This document shows, in pieces, positions 27,534 to 37,967 of a stretch of DNA of 64,000 nt (its first letter is position 1; each line of letters begins with the position of its first letter). A program made the translations under genes and the position numbers. The stretch comes from Gemmatimonadota bacterium (GTDB lineage: Bacteria; Gemmatimonadota; Gemmatimonadetes; Gemmatimonadales; GWC2-71-9), in the NCBI GenBank assembly GCA_016713435.1, contig JADJPD010000010.1, positions 248,001 through 312,000 on the forward strand, written 5' to 3'. The notes under the pieces are model-generated. The model was not told where the DNA came from, did no database searches, and saw only the letters and a list, made by a program, of their open reading frames with translations.

Positions 27534-28429
27534 GGGTCGGCTCCGGGGCCGGGGTCGGGGGCGGGAGCGCCGGGCGCCGGCCCGAGGAGCCGGGTCTCGA
27601 GCCCGCTCACCACCCAGGTGAAGGCCCCGAGGATCAGGAAGGCGATGACGAACAGCAGCCACCCCTCGCTCAGGTGCATGAACCCCTCGCCGAGCGCGGG
27701 GTCCACCCAGTGCACCAGGAAGCCGGTGAGGAACACCCGGAAGGCGTTCACCACCATGGCCACGGGAAGCGCCAGCAGCACGAGCACGATCCGGCTCACC
27801 GGGTGGCGCAGCCAGAGCCCGCCCACCAGCACGCCGAGCGACAGCAGCGCCGTGAGCGACCGCAGCCCGCTGCATGCCTCGGTGACGAAGAGGTCCCGCC
27901 CCGGCAGCCGGATGATGTTCCCCGAGAGCATCACAGGCACGTGCCGCGCCTCGAGCAGCGCCGCGCCCCAGCGCGACGCCTGCAGCTGCAGTGGCAGCGC
28001 CAGCGAACTGGTGAGCACCGCGGGGATCGGGATGGACAGGGCGAAGAGCAGGATGGGGAGCCACCAGTGCCGCACCTGCCGCCAGCCGCGGAAGAAGAGC
28101 ACCAGCCCCACGCCGGCCAGCACCATGGAGAAGCGCATGGTGAACAGCTCGGCGGCGAGGCCCGCCAGGTAGCGGAGCACCACGCCGCCCGCGAGGACGA
28201 GGAGCCCGGTGGCCCGGGCCGGCGCCGCGGGCACGAGGCCCCGCTGCCAGCCGAGCCACAGCGCCACGGGCGCGAGCAGCAGCCCGTGGCCCGCGTCGGG
28301 GTCGTTCCACCAGTCCAGCGCGAGGAGCCGGAAGGGATGACTGAAGAGGAGGACGAAGCAGGCGGCGGCGGCGACGAACGGCGCGAGCTCCCGCGCGCCG
28401 GGGCGCGGGAGCGGCGGGGATGCGGTCAC
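27518..28429 (-). CDS. xrtA: Exosortase (XrtA-like)
   Basis: This 303-residue polytopic protein has about eight helices and the transpeptidase-like triad of exosortases: Cys186 in VTEACSGLRSL, Arg231 in VVNAFRVF, and His252 in FMHLSEGW. The early DPDAGHGLLLAPVA motif is also typical. Exosortases cut PEP-CTERM-tagged proteins and coordinate with EPS production. No protein with a C-terminal PEP-helix-Arg tag is encoded in this window, so the substrates lie elsewhere. GTG 28429 is four bases after the sugar-transferase stop. The A-subtype label rests on context (EpsI, Wza, Wzc, PssY-like transferase). Confidence 0.9.
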   Translation of the reverse strand: MTASPPLPRPGARELAPFVAAAACFVLLFSHPFRLLALDWWNDPDAGHGLLLAPVALWLGWQRGLVPAAPARATGLLVLAGGVVLRYLAGLAAELFTMRFSMVLAGVGLVLFFRGWRQVRHWWLPILLFALSIPIPAVLTSSLALPLQLQASRWGAALLEARHVPVMLSGNIIRLPGRDLFVTEACSGLRSLTALLSLGVLVGGLWLRHPVSRIVLVLLALPVAMVVNAFRVFLTGFLVHWVDPALGEGFMHLSEGWLLFVIAFLILGAFTWVVSGLETRLLGPAPGAPAPDPGPGADPCRVS

Positions 28430-28433
28430 CGGC

Positions 28434-29195
28434 TTACCAGCCGCCCTTCTTGAAGAGGATGACCGGGATCGTCTTGAGCATGATCCGGATGTCCTCCCAG
28501 AAGCCCTGGCGCCGGAGGTACTGCAGGTCGAACTCGAGCTTGTTCCGGACGTCGTCGAGGCACTGGTCGTACTGCTGGTTCACCTGCGCCAGCCCGGTGA
28601 TGCCGGGCTTCACGCGCTGGCGGTACTCGTAGTTCGGGATGTTCTGCCGCAGCTGGGCGAAGATGCTGGGCCGCTCGGGGCGCGGGCCCACGATGTTCAT
28701 GTCGCCGCGCAGCACGTTGTAGAGCTGCGGCAGCTCGTCGAGGCGGTACTGGCGGAGCAGCCGCCCGATGGAAGTCACGCGCGGGTCCTCCTTGGCCGCC
28801 CACACGGCGCCCGAGAGGTGCTCCGCGTTCACGCACATCGTGCGGAACTTGTAGATGGTGAACACCCGCCCGCCCAGGTCGTAGGCGCGGCGCCGCGCGT
28901 CGGGATCGTCGGGGGTCCGGCTCCAGCGCCGGTCCAGCCCGATGCGGGTCTGGGTGTAGAACACCGGCCCCCGGCTGGTGACCTTCACCACGATGGCGAT
29001 GAGCAGGAAGAGCGGCGCCAGCAGGATGAGCGCCAGGAGCGCGAGCGTGAAGTTGAGCACGCGCGCCGCCGCCTCGGAACGCTCCCGCGGCACCAGCGGT
29101 GGGTCCACGTCCTCGACCAGCCGCAACCGGCGCTCACGCGCGGGCGGCTGGCGGGTGGTACGGGGACCGGTTGCGGATGCCATGTTGCGTTCCAT
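28434..29195 (-). CDS. Undecaprenyl-phosphate sugar phosphotransferase (initiating transferase)
   Basis: This 253-residue bacterial sugar transferase of the short, monotopic type has one membrane hairpin (NFTLALLALILLAPLFLLIAIVV) followed by GPVFYTQTRIG, the basic IYKFRTM, DPRVTSIGRLLRQYRLDELPQLYNVLRGDM and VGPRPERP, which form the catalytic core. It transfers sugar-1-phosphate from UDP-sugar to undecaprenyl phosphate and so starts repeat-unit assembly. An insertion (about residues 105-120, DRRWSRTPDDPDAR) is longer than in WbaP. Two ATGs (29195, 29183) are possible; the first sits 19 bases after the wza stop. It belongs to the export operon. Confidence 0.88.
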   Translation of the reverse strand: MERNMASATGPRTTRQPPARERRLRLVEDVDPPLVPRERSEAAARVLNFTLALLALILLAPLFLLIAIVVKVTSRGPVFYTQTRIGLDRRWSRTPDDPDARRRAYDLGGRVFTIYKFRTMCVNAEHLSGAVWAAKEDPRVTSIGRLLRQYRLDELPQLYNVLRGDMNIVGPRPERPSIFAQLRQNIPNYEYRQRVKPGITGLAQVNQQYDQCLDDVRNKLEFDLQYLRRQGFWEDIRIMLKTIPVILFKKGGW

Positions 29196-29214
29196 CTCCG
29201 GGTCTCGCCGGGGA

Positions 29215-30049
29215 CTAGAAGATGCCGAAGAGCCGCCCAAGGCCATACGTGCTCAGGATGAGGGCCGGGATTGCCGCGAAGGTGCGCAGGGTCGTGAACC
29301 AGTCGCGCTGGTTCTGGACGCCCACGTTTATCTCATCACCCGCGCGAAGGTTCAACTGGTCGATCGTCATGCCGGACGTCACCGCCTTGGCGAACGTCTC
29401 GCCATCGACGATCTCTTCCTCGCCCCGCAGGATCTTGGTGTCCTTGAGGACGGTGCTGTTGTTGATGCCGCCGGCCAGCGTGAGCGCGTCACTCACCAGC
29501 ATGTCCGCGTCCACCTGGTGGAACCCCGGCGTGTTCACGCCCCCCATGAACGTCAGCCGCAGCGAGGGCCGCACCCGGATGTCGGGGTTCCGGACGAAGC
29601 GCCCGATCTGCTCCGTCAGGTACGTCTGGACCTCCGACCGGAGCACACCCCGCAGCGGCACCTCGCCGATGCTCGGCAGGATGAGCACCCGGCCGTACGA
29701 CACCGTGTGCGTCCCCCCCAGGCCCCCGAGGCTGGTGTCGGCGCCCACCACCGTGATGGTGATCTGGTCGCCGACGTAGAAGTCGCCTTCCGTGAGCCGT
29801 TCCCGGATCATGGCCGCCTCGTCCCGCTTGGCCTTCCGGAAGCTCGAACTGAACCCGTTCCCGCTGGCCACCTGCTCCGCCTCGACCAGGGTGGCTTGCA
29901 GCTGGGCCCGGGTGGCCAGGGGGCGCTGGGCATCCACCGGCTGGTCCTGCGCCCGGAGGCTGGCCGGGATGGCCAGGAGGCCCAGGGCCCAGCCCGAGCC
30001 CTGCCAGACGCTGCGACCGGAGACGAAGGGAAGCGAAAAGCTTGGTCAT
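29215..30049 (-). CDS. Polysaccharide export protein, Wza/SLBB type (frameshifted near 29985-29987)
   Basis: Dropping one C from the CCC run at 29985-29987 (minus strand) joins MTKLFASLRLRSQRLAG to LGLLAIPASLRAQDQPVDAQ, a good signal peptide with a cleavage site after LRAQ or nearby. The mature part has the export-domain phrase LTEGDFYVGDQITITVVG, then GRVLILPSIGEVPLRGV, and an SLBB-like region (ADMLVSDALTLAGGI...LRAGDEINV). A C-terminal helix (IPALILSTYGLGRLFGIF) ends the 277-residue protein. There is no lipobox Cys, unlike E. coli Wza. It is probably the outer-membrane exporter component and the first gene of the operon with sugar transferase, exosortase and EpsI. Confidence 0.8.
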
Positions 30050-30483
30050 CGCCAGATTCCTATTGCACAGGCCGTGCTAGGAAGGGGCCCGGGACCACCC
30101 CGGGCCGCGAACGCCGAACCTGCTGGCACACCGCCACCTGCCCTGCATAGGAGACGTCGGGCAACTCCTTGAAGCGGCGCCATGTGGCTGGAAGGCTACA
30201 CTCCCAGTCGCGGCCGCGCCACACGCAAGGCGGGTCGCCGCCCGGGGCATGGGACGGCGCGGTGACGCAGCTCTCGCTGGCGAACCGAGTCAACTTCTGG
30301 CAAATCGCCCACTTGTATTGCCTTGAGTCCCGGCATTTCGTATCCTACCAGCGGCAGATAGGGGCAACCGGTCCACCCGGCAGCCTCACTGCCCCAAGCG
30401 CAAGAATTGCGGAACCTGCCAGCGATGTCGGGACCCTTCCACCCACCGCTCCCAAGGCGGCGGGTTCACCCGTCCGGGGACGC
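30050..30483. other. Divergent intergenic region between wza-type gene and response regulator
   Basis: These 434 bases must hold promoters for both directions. For the minus strand I found only weak GG-N10-GC candidates close to the wza start. For the plus strand there is a possible -35/-10 pair at 30318-30346. No convincing coding sequence is present; in-frame extension of the response-regulator gene upstream has no domain and poor composition. Confidence 0.5.
30318..30346 (+). promoter_or_regulatory. Possible sigma-70-type promoter for the response-regulator gene
   Basis: TTGCCT and TATCCT, each matching the consensus at four of six positions, are 17 bases apart and about 140 bases before the ATG at 30484. 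This is suggestive only. Confidence 0.25.
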
Positions 30484-31395
30484 ATGACCGAATCCGAGGT
30501 GCCCCAGCGGCCGCCTCTCGTGCTGATCGCCAACGACCAGGAATGGTCCGCGCGCTCGCTCGAAAGCATCCTCGCCCCGAATGGGTATGCCGTGCTGCGC
30601 GCATATACGGGCCAGCAGGCGCTCGAGCGGGCGCGCTCCGCGCGGCCCGACCTGATCATCCTCGACGCCCAGATGCCGGACCTGCACGGCATCGAGGTCT
30701 GTCGCCAGCTCCGGGCGGACCCGCGGTTCAGCGCCACCACCCCGATCCTCATCACCACGGCAGGCCCGTCCGGGCGCGCCCAGCGGCTCGAGGCCTACCA
30801 GGCCGGCGCGTGGGAATTCCTGGGCCAGCCCCTCGACGGGGAGAGCCTGCTCCTCAAGCTGCGCACCTTCCTCGCCGCCAAGCTGGAGACCGACCGCTTC
30901 CGCGAGGAGAGCCTGCTCGATCCCGCCTCCGGCCTGTACAACATGCGCGGCCTCTCGCGCCGGGCCCGCGAGATCGCCGCCGAGGTGTACCGCAGCCACC
31001 AGGCGCTCGCCTGCGTGGTGTTCACGGCCGGCGCCCCCTCGCCCGAGGAGAACGAGGAGGCCAGCGCGCAGCTGAGCCGCGTCCTCCGGGAGAAGGGCCG
31101 CTCCTCGGACGCCATCGGCCGGCTCGGCGAGCACGAGTTTGCGGTCATCGCTCCGGCCACCGGGCCCAACGGGGTCCAGCGCATGGTGGAGCGGCTCGAG
31201 GACATGCTCGGCGGCCCCGCGGCCCGCCCGGCACTCCGCGTCGGCTACTGCGCCGTGCCGGACTATGCGGCTTCCCCCATGGACGCGGTGGAGATGCTGC
31301 TCCGCGCCACCTCCACCCTGCGCGAACTCATGAGCGCCCCGGCCGCCGAGCGGATCCGCGCGGTGCCCGTGGGCCCCACGGCGCCCGTCAACTGA
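30484..31395 (+). CDS. Response regulator with degenerate GGDEF-like output domain
   Basis: This 303-residue protein has a receiver domain (residues 9-125) with the phospho-acceptor Asp61 in LIILDAQMPDLHG. One of the two acidic pocket residues is kept in ANDQE, but Gln stands where the conserved Lys should be (FLGQPLD). The C-terminal domain resembles a diguanylate cyclase in layout, but the GGDEF signature reads GEHEF within RLGEHEFAVIAP, so it is unlikely to make c-di-GMP and may bind nucleotides or act by protein contact. It is divergent from the EPS export operon, so a regulatory link to polymer production is plausible. A strong hairpin follows. Confidence 0.8.
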   Translation: MTESEVPQRPPLVLIANDQEWSARSLESILAPNGYAVLRAYTGQQALERARSARPDLIILDAQMPDLHGIEVCRQLRADPRFSATTPILITTAGPSGRAQRLEAYQAGAWEFLGQPLDGESLLLKLRTFLAAKLETDRFREESLLDPASGLYNMRGLSRRAREIAAEVYRSHQALACVVFTAGAPSPEENEEASAQLSRVLREKGRSSDAIGRLGEHEFAVIAPATGPNGVQRMVERLEDMLGGPAARPALRVGYCAVPDYAASPMDAVEMLLRATSTLRELMSAPAAERIRAVPVGPTAPVN

Positions 31396-31407
31396 GGCCA
31401 GGCCACG

Positions 31408-31450
31408 AACGACCGCGGCGGGGAGCCCTGGGCTCCCCGCCGCGGTCGTT
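31408..31450. terminator. Bidirectional hairpin terminator
   Basis: A perfect 20-bp stem (AACGACCGCGGCGGGGAGCC and its complement) with a CTG loop separates the convergent response regulator (ends 31395) and wzc-like gene (ends 31466). The right arm ends in TT followed by TCC. Confidence 0.85.
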
Positions 31451-31465
31451 TCCGGTCCGGGGCCG

Positions 31466-33904
31466 CTAGGCCCCGGCGCCGTTGGTGCTGCCGCCCGTCT
31501 CCGCCGGGATCTGCGCCGGCTCCTCGTCGGCCGTGTAGCCGTAGAGGTACGAGTAGTACCGGTAGCTCCCCTCCGCCTCGATCTCGTTGAGCACCGCCCC
31601 GAGCACCCGCACGGGCAGCCGGTCGAGCAGCCGGAGCTTGGCCTCGGCCATCTGGCGGTCGGTCTCGCCGGTGCGGAACACCAGCATCAGGTGCCCCGTG
31701 GTGGTGCCGAGCACGAACGGGTCGATGCCGGCGCCGAGCGGCGGGCTGTCCACGATGATGACGTCGAAACGGGTCTTGAAGAGCGCCATCGCCTCGGCCA
31801 TCGCGGCGGAACCCAGGAGCTCCGGCCCGTGATGGCGGCGGGTGCCGCAGGGCACCACCGAGAGGTTGCGCTGGCTGGTGGGACGGATGATCTCGTCGAA
31901 GGGCGCGCCGCCCGTCAGGTGGTCGAGCAGGCCCGGGCGCCGGTCCACGCCGAACATCCGGTGGATCTCGCCGCGGCGGATGTCGCCATCCACCAGCACC
32001 GTCCGGTAGCCGGCCTCCGCGAAGGAGACCGCGAGGTTCGAGGACACGAGCGACTTGCCGTCGCCCGCGCCGGGGCTCGAGATGGTGAGCATCACGGGCC
32101 CGGCACTGCCGTACGAGTGGGCCAGGTTGAGGCGGACCGTGCGGAACGCCTCGATGACCTGCGCCGCCTGCTCCGGGGCCAGTTCGCCGCGGCGCGTCTT
32201 CCGGATGGCCGGGATGGCGCCGAGGATGGGCAGCCCGAGCTCGCTCGAGACCTGCTCCGGGTAGCGGAAGCGGTGGTCGAGCTGGTCGAGCAGCAGCGCC
32301 AGCGCGATCGCGGCGCCGATGCTGGCGGCCACGGCCATGAAGATGATCTTGGGCGCGGTGCTGCTCGAGGGCTTCTTGGGGGTGACGGCCCAGTCGAGCA
32401 CGCGCACGTCGGGGATGGCCGAGAGCTCGGAGAGCTTGGCTTCCTCGAGGCGTCCGCTCAGCATCTTGTAGAGCTCGTCCGCCGCGCCGAGCTCGCGCAT
32501 CAGCCGCCCCTCCTCGATGGCGACCGTGGGGATCTCGCGCATCTGGCTCTCGGCGATCGTCAGGCGGCCGTCGAGGTCCTGCTCCTGCAGCCTGAGCTGC
32601 CCGATGAGGGCCTGCACGTAGCGCGGGACCAGTTCGGTGCGGATCCGGTCGAGGTCCTGCTGGGTCTGCTTCACCAGCGGGTGCTCGGGGGTGTAGCGGG
32701 CCAGCAGGGCGGTGAGCTCCGCCTCTCGGGTGGTCAGGTCGCGCAGCGCCTGCTGCAGCTGCGGGGCGTTGGCCACCGAGGGGATGGTCTGGAACGCGTC
32801 CACGGTGATTGGCCCCGACTGGCTCCGGGCAAAGACCTGCTCCAGCTGCTCCCGGTCCTGGCGGATCCCGTCGCGCGACTGCCGCTGCGCGAAGTACTGG
32901 GCGGTGGTCGTGTTGGTGGTCTGCTGCAGGCCCGGCGCGGTGAGCACCGCCTGGGGCCGGGGCTTGGTGACGGTGTTGATCTGGAAGGTCTTCAGCGACG
33001 CTTCCGCATTCCGCAGGTTCTGGTACGCGATGGTGACCTGCGAGTCGAGCGCCATGCGCAGCTCGGTGAGCTTCCGCTTCTTGAGGTCCGCGGCGGTCTC
33101 GACGAACTCGGTGGAGACGGCGTTGACGATGGAGGCGACCTCGTCCTGCTCGATGCTGGAGTAGGTCACCCGCATGAAGGTGCCCTCTTCCGGCAGCGAC
33201 ACGTTCAGGTTCTTGGAGATCTGCGCCACCACCTGGCGGGGGTCGGTCAGCGCAAACTCGATCTTGCGGTCCCGGCCCAGCTCCGCCGTGGAGGGCGCCC
33301 AGAGCCAGCCCAGCGAGCCGGGGTCCTTGCCGTTGTTGCTGAGGTCGCCGTTGCCGATGGAGTCCCCGACGACGCCGCCGTCGATCTGGACGTCGTTGTC
33401 GAGGAGGCGCCAGTTCTTGCCGTTGGCCGCGACCTCGAGCGTGAACACGCCGGTCTTGAAGCGCTTGTCCACCTCGAAGGTGCTGAAGGCGGTGGAGTCG
33501 GCCGGGTCGGTGGGCTTGATGTACAGCCGGAGCTTCCGCACCACCGGCTCATAGATGATCGGGGTCTGCAGCAGCTGGGTCCAGCCGGCGTTGTCGAGCA
33601 TGCTGCCCGGCCGGATGGGGCCGGCGCCGGCGTTGCGGTTCTCAACCCAGATGGTGGTCATGGCCGAGTATTCCGGCGGCATGAACTTGGTGGCCACCAC
33701 CCCGAGCGCGCTGCCGAGCAGGATGATGCCGAGCATCAGCCAGCGGTAGCGGCGGAGCGCGGAGACGTAGCGGCCCCAGTTCACCCCCGCTTCCCGCGCC
33801 TCCGGCGACTCCATCGGGGCCATGGTGCCCAGATGGGGAGTAATGTTGACCTGCGGGTCGGGCGGGAGGCCCTGGGGCTGCGAGGAAACGAGGTGACCGG
33901 CCAT
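31466..33904 (-). CDS. Polysaccharide co-polymerase/tyrosine autokinase (Wzc/BY-kinase)
   Basis: This 812-residue protein has an N-terminal Wzz domain between two membrane helices (WLMLGIILLGSALGVVA and IIFMAVAASIGAAIALALL), separated by a long periplasmic coiled-coil region. The cytoplasmic kinase carries Walker A (SPGAGDGKSLVSSNLA), Walker A-prime (VLVDGDIRRG) and Walker B (VIIVDSPP). The tail has a tyrosine cluster in YRYYSYLYGY, the autophosphorylation site of BY-kinases. It controls chain length and export together with the Wza-like protein. ATG 33904 is preferred over 33823; upstream sequence is low-complexity. A sigma-54-like promoter lies 65 bases upstream. Confidence 0.9.
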   Translation of the reverse strand: MAGHLVSSQPQGLPPDPQVNITPHLGTMAPMESPEAREAGVNWGRYVSALRRYRWLMLGIILLGSALGVVATKFMPPEYSAMTTIWVENRNAGAGPIRPGSMLDNAGWTQLLQTPIIYEPVVRKLRLYIKPTDPADSTAFSTFEVDKRFKTGVFTLEVAANGKNWRLLDNDVQIDGGVVGDSIGNGDLSNNGKDPGSLGWLWAPSTAELGRDRKIEFALTDPRQVVAQISKNLNVSLPEEGTFMRVTYSSIEQDEVASIVNAVSTEFVETAADLKKRKLTELRMALDSQVTIAYQNLRNAEASLKTFQINTVTKPRPQAVLTAPGLQQTTNTTTAQYFAQRQSRDGIRQDREQLEQVFARSQSGPITVDAFQTIPSVANAPQLQQALRDLTTREAELTALLARYTPEHPLVKQTQQDLDRIRTELVPRYVQALIGQLRLQEQDLDGRLTIAESQMREIPTVAIEEGRLMRELGAADELYKMLSGRLEEAKLSELSAIPDVRVLDWAVTPKKPSSSTAPKIIFMAVAASIGAAIALALLLDQLDHRFRYPEQVSSELGLPILGAIPAIRKTRRGELAPEQAAQVIEAFRTVRLNLAHSYGSAGPVMLTISSPGAGDGKSLVSSNLAVSFAEAGYRTVLVDGDIRRGEIHRMFGVDRRPGLLDHLTGGAPFDEIIRPTSQRNLSVVPCGTRRHHGPELLGSAAMAEAMALFKTRFDVIIVDSPPLGAGIDPFVLGTTTGHLMLVFRTGETDRQMAEAKLRLLDRLPVRVLGAVLNEIEAEGSYRYYSYLYGYTADEEPAQIPAETGGSTNGAGA

Positions 33905-33968
33905 GGCTGCCTGAGCGGCTTGGGTGGAGGCTGCCGGTCCTCGGCAGCCCGCGATTCGCAACTCCCGT

Positions 33969-33984
33969 TGCAAGGTCAGTACCG
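33969..33984 (-). promoter_or_regulatory. Sigma-54-type promoter for wzc
   Basis: The minus strand reads CGGTAC-TGACC-TTGCA: a perfect TTGCA -12 element, four of six positions of TGGCAC, and the correct GG-N10-GC spacing. Predicted transcription starts near 33957, about 53 bases before the ATG at 33904. Confidence 0.5.
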
Positions 33985-34154
33985 CGACCCTGACCGCCGG
34001 ACGCCCGGCCCTCGGCCCATTGCACACGCCCGGGCCCCGGAATCGGCCCTTTTCGGGCTGGCTCTCTGTTGCGAAGACGCTACATTGTAGCAGGTTCGGC
34101 GCACCTCATGCCCCGGAACGCAACACCCGGGTGCCGTTGGGCCGCGCCAACCTG

Positions 34155-34170
34155 TGGTATCAAAGATGCA
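34155..34170 (+). promoter_or_regulatory. Weak sigma-54-like site before the NtrC-type gene
   Basis: TGGTAT-CAAAG-ATGCA keeps the GG-N10-GC spacing and seven of ten core positions, about 85 bases before ATG 34256. It could mean autoregulation, but matches of this quality occur by chance in GC-rich DNA. Confidence 0.3.
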
Positions 34171-34255
34171 CTAGTGGCGGTCGTTCGTCACGTCAGGCCC
34201 CACTTTCATCGCAGGGTGGCCGCGCCCAGTCCGGGGGTGGCCCAGGAGTCGGACC

Positions 34256-35778
<1,523 letters not shown>

Positions 35779-35782
<4 letters not shown>

Positions 35783-36879
35783 CCGTAGCGCGTGACAGCG
35801 GCCCGGTCCTGGTGCCCGGGACGGTGCCGCCCCGCCTGTGGGACTGTTTCGATGAGGCGCTGGCGGATGTCGGGGCGGCGTGGCAGCAGGTGGCCGAGGA
35901 CAGCCCCTCCCAGGACGAGGTGCGCCAGCACCTCGTGGCCCTCGGGCGGGCCATCCGCGCCGACCGCGACCACGATCACCCGGGCGGCGACGGCCTCGCG
36001 CGGACGGTGCTGGTGCGCCGGCTCATGGAGCTGGTGCGGCGGGCCGTGCTGGTGCGGGTGGGCCGGCTCGAGCCGGCCCCGACGGCAGCCGACCTCCTGG
36101 CGCTGCTGGCGCGGCTCGAGGCCACCCACCGCGCCATCGAACCCGACTGGGCGCAGCACTTCGCCGACCGGCTCTCGGGCCCCGACGGCATGGAGCTGGT
36201 GGTGGAGGTGGCGCACGACCTCCGCTCGCCGCTCACGTCCATCCTCTTCCTCGCCGAGACGCTCCAGCGCGGCCGCTCCGGGCCGATCAATGCGGTGCAG
36301 GAGCGGCAGCTCGGGCTCATCTATTCCGCGGCCTTCGGCCTCTCCTCGCTCGCCAGCGACGTGATCGAGCTGGCGCGGGGCGGGGACCGGCTGGTGGACC
36401 TCGACCCGCTGCCGTTCTCCATCTCCGACATCCTCGAGTCGGTGCGGGACATCGTGCAGCCCATCGCGGAAGAGAAGGGGCTGCAGGTGAAGCTCGCCAT
36501 GCCCACCGAGGACTTCCGGGTGGGCCACCCCGTGGCGCTGTCGCGGGTGCTGCTCAACCTCACCACCAACGCCCTCAAGTTCACCTCCGAGGGGTTCGTG
36601 GAGGTCCGCAGCGACCAGCGCGACGGGACCCGGGTGGAGTTCTCCGTCCGCGACACCGGCCGCGGCATCCCGCCGCACGCCATGCTGACCCTCTTCGAGC
36701 CGTTCCGCCGCCGCCAGAAGCAGGGCGAGTACGCCTTCTCCGGGGCGGGGCTCGGCCTGTCCATCTGCCGCAAGCTGGTCGAGGCCATGCACTCCACCCT
36801 CAAGGTGGACACCTCGCCGGACGCCGGCACGCGGTTCTACTTCGAGCTCGACCTCCCGCTCGCCTCCGAACGGTTATGA
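35779..36879 (+). CDS. Soluble sensor histidine kinase, partner of the NtrC-type regulator
   Basis: This 366-residue kinase has no membrane helix. The first 135 residues form a helical region with no recognisable sensor domain. Then come the H-box VVEVAHDLRSPLTSI (His146), the N-box LLNLTTNALKFT, G1 DTGRGIP and G2 GAGLGLSI, all intact. The GTG at 35779 overlaps the regulator stop, so the pair is translationally coupled. A cytoplasmic kinase suggests an internal signal or activation by another protein, for example the neighbouring atypical response regulator; that is speculation. The stop overlaps the wecB ATG. Confidence 0.88.
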
Positions 36880-37967
36880 CCAGCCTGCTTCACGTGGTGG
36901 GGGCCCGCCCGAACTTCATGAAGGTGGCCCCGGTGCTCCGCGCGGGCCGCGCCCGTCCGGGCGTGGTGCAGTACCTGGTGCACACCGGGCAGCACTACGA
37001 CGCCGCCATGAGCGACCGCTTCTTCCAGGACCTCGGCCTCCCCGAGCCCGACGTGAACCTGAACGTGGGCTCGGCCAGCCACGCGGTGCAGACCGCGAAG
37101 ATCATGATGGAGTTCGAGCCGGTGCTGGACCGCCTGCAGCCCGACTGGATGGTGGTCTACGGCGACGTGAACTCGACGGTGGCCACCGCGCTGGTGGCCA
37201 GCAAGAAGGGCATCAAGGTGGCGCACGTGGAGGCGGGGCTCCGCAGCCGTGACCGCTCCATGCCCGAGGAGATCAACCGCCTGCTCACCGACCAGCTGGC
37301 CGACGTGCTGCTGACCCCCAGCCGGGACGGCGACGCCAACCTGCGGGCCGAGGGGATTCCCGAGGCGCGCATCGTGTTCGTCGGCAACGTCATGGTGGAC
37401 ACGCTGCTCTCGCTCCGCGCCACGGCCCAGGCCCTCGGGACGCCGGCCAAGCACGGGCTCGCAGGGAAGCCGTATGCGTTCTGCACCTTCCACCGCCCCA
37501 GCAACGTGGACCACGCGGCCACGCTGCAGGAAATCCTCGGGGCGCTGGACGACCTCGCGGGCCGGATGCCGGTGATCTTCGCCATCCATCCACGGACGCG
37601 GGCCCGGATCGGCGAGTTCGGGCTGCAGCACCTGGCGCAGCGGGTCACCCTGCTGGATCCGCTCAGCTACCTCGACACCGTCTCGCTGGTGGACCAGGCC
37701 ACACTGGTGCTGACCGACAGCGGCGGCCTCCAGGAAGAAACCACCGTGCTCGGCGTCCCCTGCCTGACCGCGCGGCCCAATACCGAGCGGCCGGTGACCA
37801 TCACCGAGGGCACCAACCGGCTGATCCCCTCGGAGCGGGCCGGGATCCTGGCCGCGGTGGAGCAGGTGCTGGCCCAGCGGGCCAGCGGGCACTTCAAGCC
37901 GGGGCGGCCCGAGGGCTGGGACGGCCGGGCCGGCGAACGGATCATCGCCGCCCTCGCCGGGGACTGA
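36876..37967 (+). CDS. wecB: UDP-N-acetylglucosamine 2-epimerase (non-hydrolysing)
   Basis: This 363-residue GT-B-fold epimerase starts at ATG 36876 (ATGA overlap with the kinase). Family motifs are present: HVVGARPNFMKVAPVL, VHTGQHYD, VVYGDVNSTVATALVA, HVEAGLRSRDRSMPEEINR, FCTFHRPSNVD, and TDSGGLQEETTVLGVPCL. It converts UDP-GlcNAc to UDP-ManNAc, giving a precursor for the polymer assembled by the other genes. It is the third gene of the regulator-kinase-wecB operon, which is notable because it puts precursor supply and regulation in one transcript. Confidence 0.93.
   Translation: MTSLLHVVGARPNFMKVAPVLRAGRARPGVVQYLVHTGQHYDAAMSDRFFQDLGLPEPDVNLNVGSASHAVQTAKIMMEFEPVLDRLQPDWMVVYGDVNSTVATALVASKKGIKVAHVEAGLRSRDRSMPEEINRLLTDQLADVLLTPSRDGDANLRAEGIPEARIVFVGNVMVDTLLSLRATAQALGTPAKHGLAGKPYAFCTFHRPSNVDHAATLQEILGALDDLAGRMPVIFAIHPRTRARIGEFGLQHLAQRVTLLDPLSYLDTVSLVDQATLVLTDSGGLQEETTVLGVPCLTARPNTERPVTITEGTNRLIPSERAGILAAVEQVLAQRASGHFKPGRPEGWDGRAGERIIAALAGD

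Larger units (their letters stand above)
33905..34255. other. Divergent intergenic region between wzc and the NtrC-type regulator
   Basis: This 351-base region without a gene contains one good sigma-54-type site facing wzc (33969-33984) and one weaker site facing the regulator (34155-34170). An AGGAG ribosome site precedes ATG 34256. No binding-site inverted repeats for the activator were obvious by eye. Confidence 0.55.

Noticed and set aside
30064..30079. TAGCAC-N5-GTGCA, a sigma-54-like site before the wza-type gene
   Set aside because: The invariant GG of the -24 element is AG, and the predicted start would leave only a few bases before the start codon.
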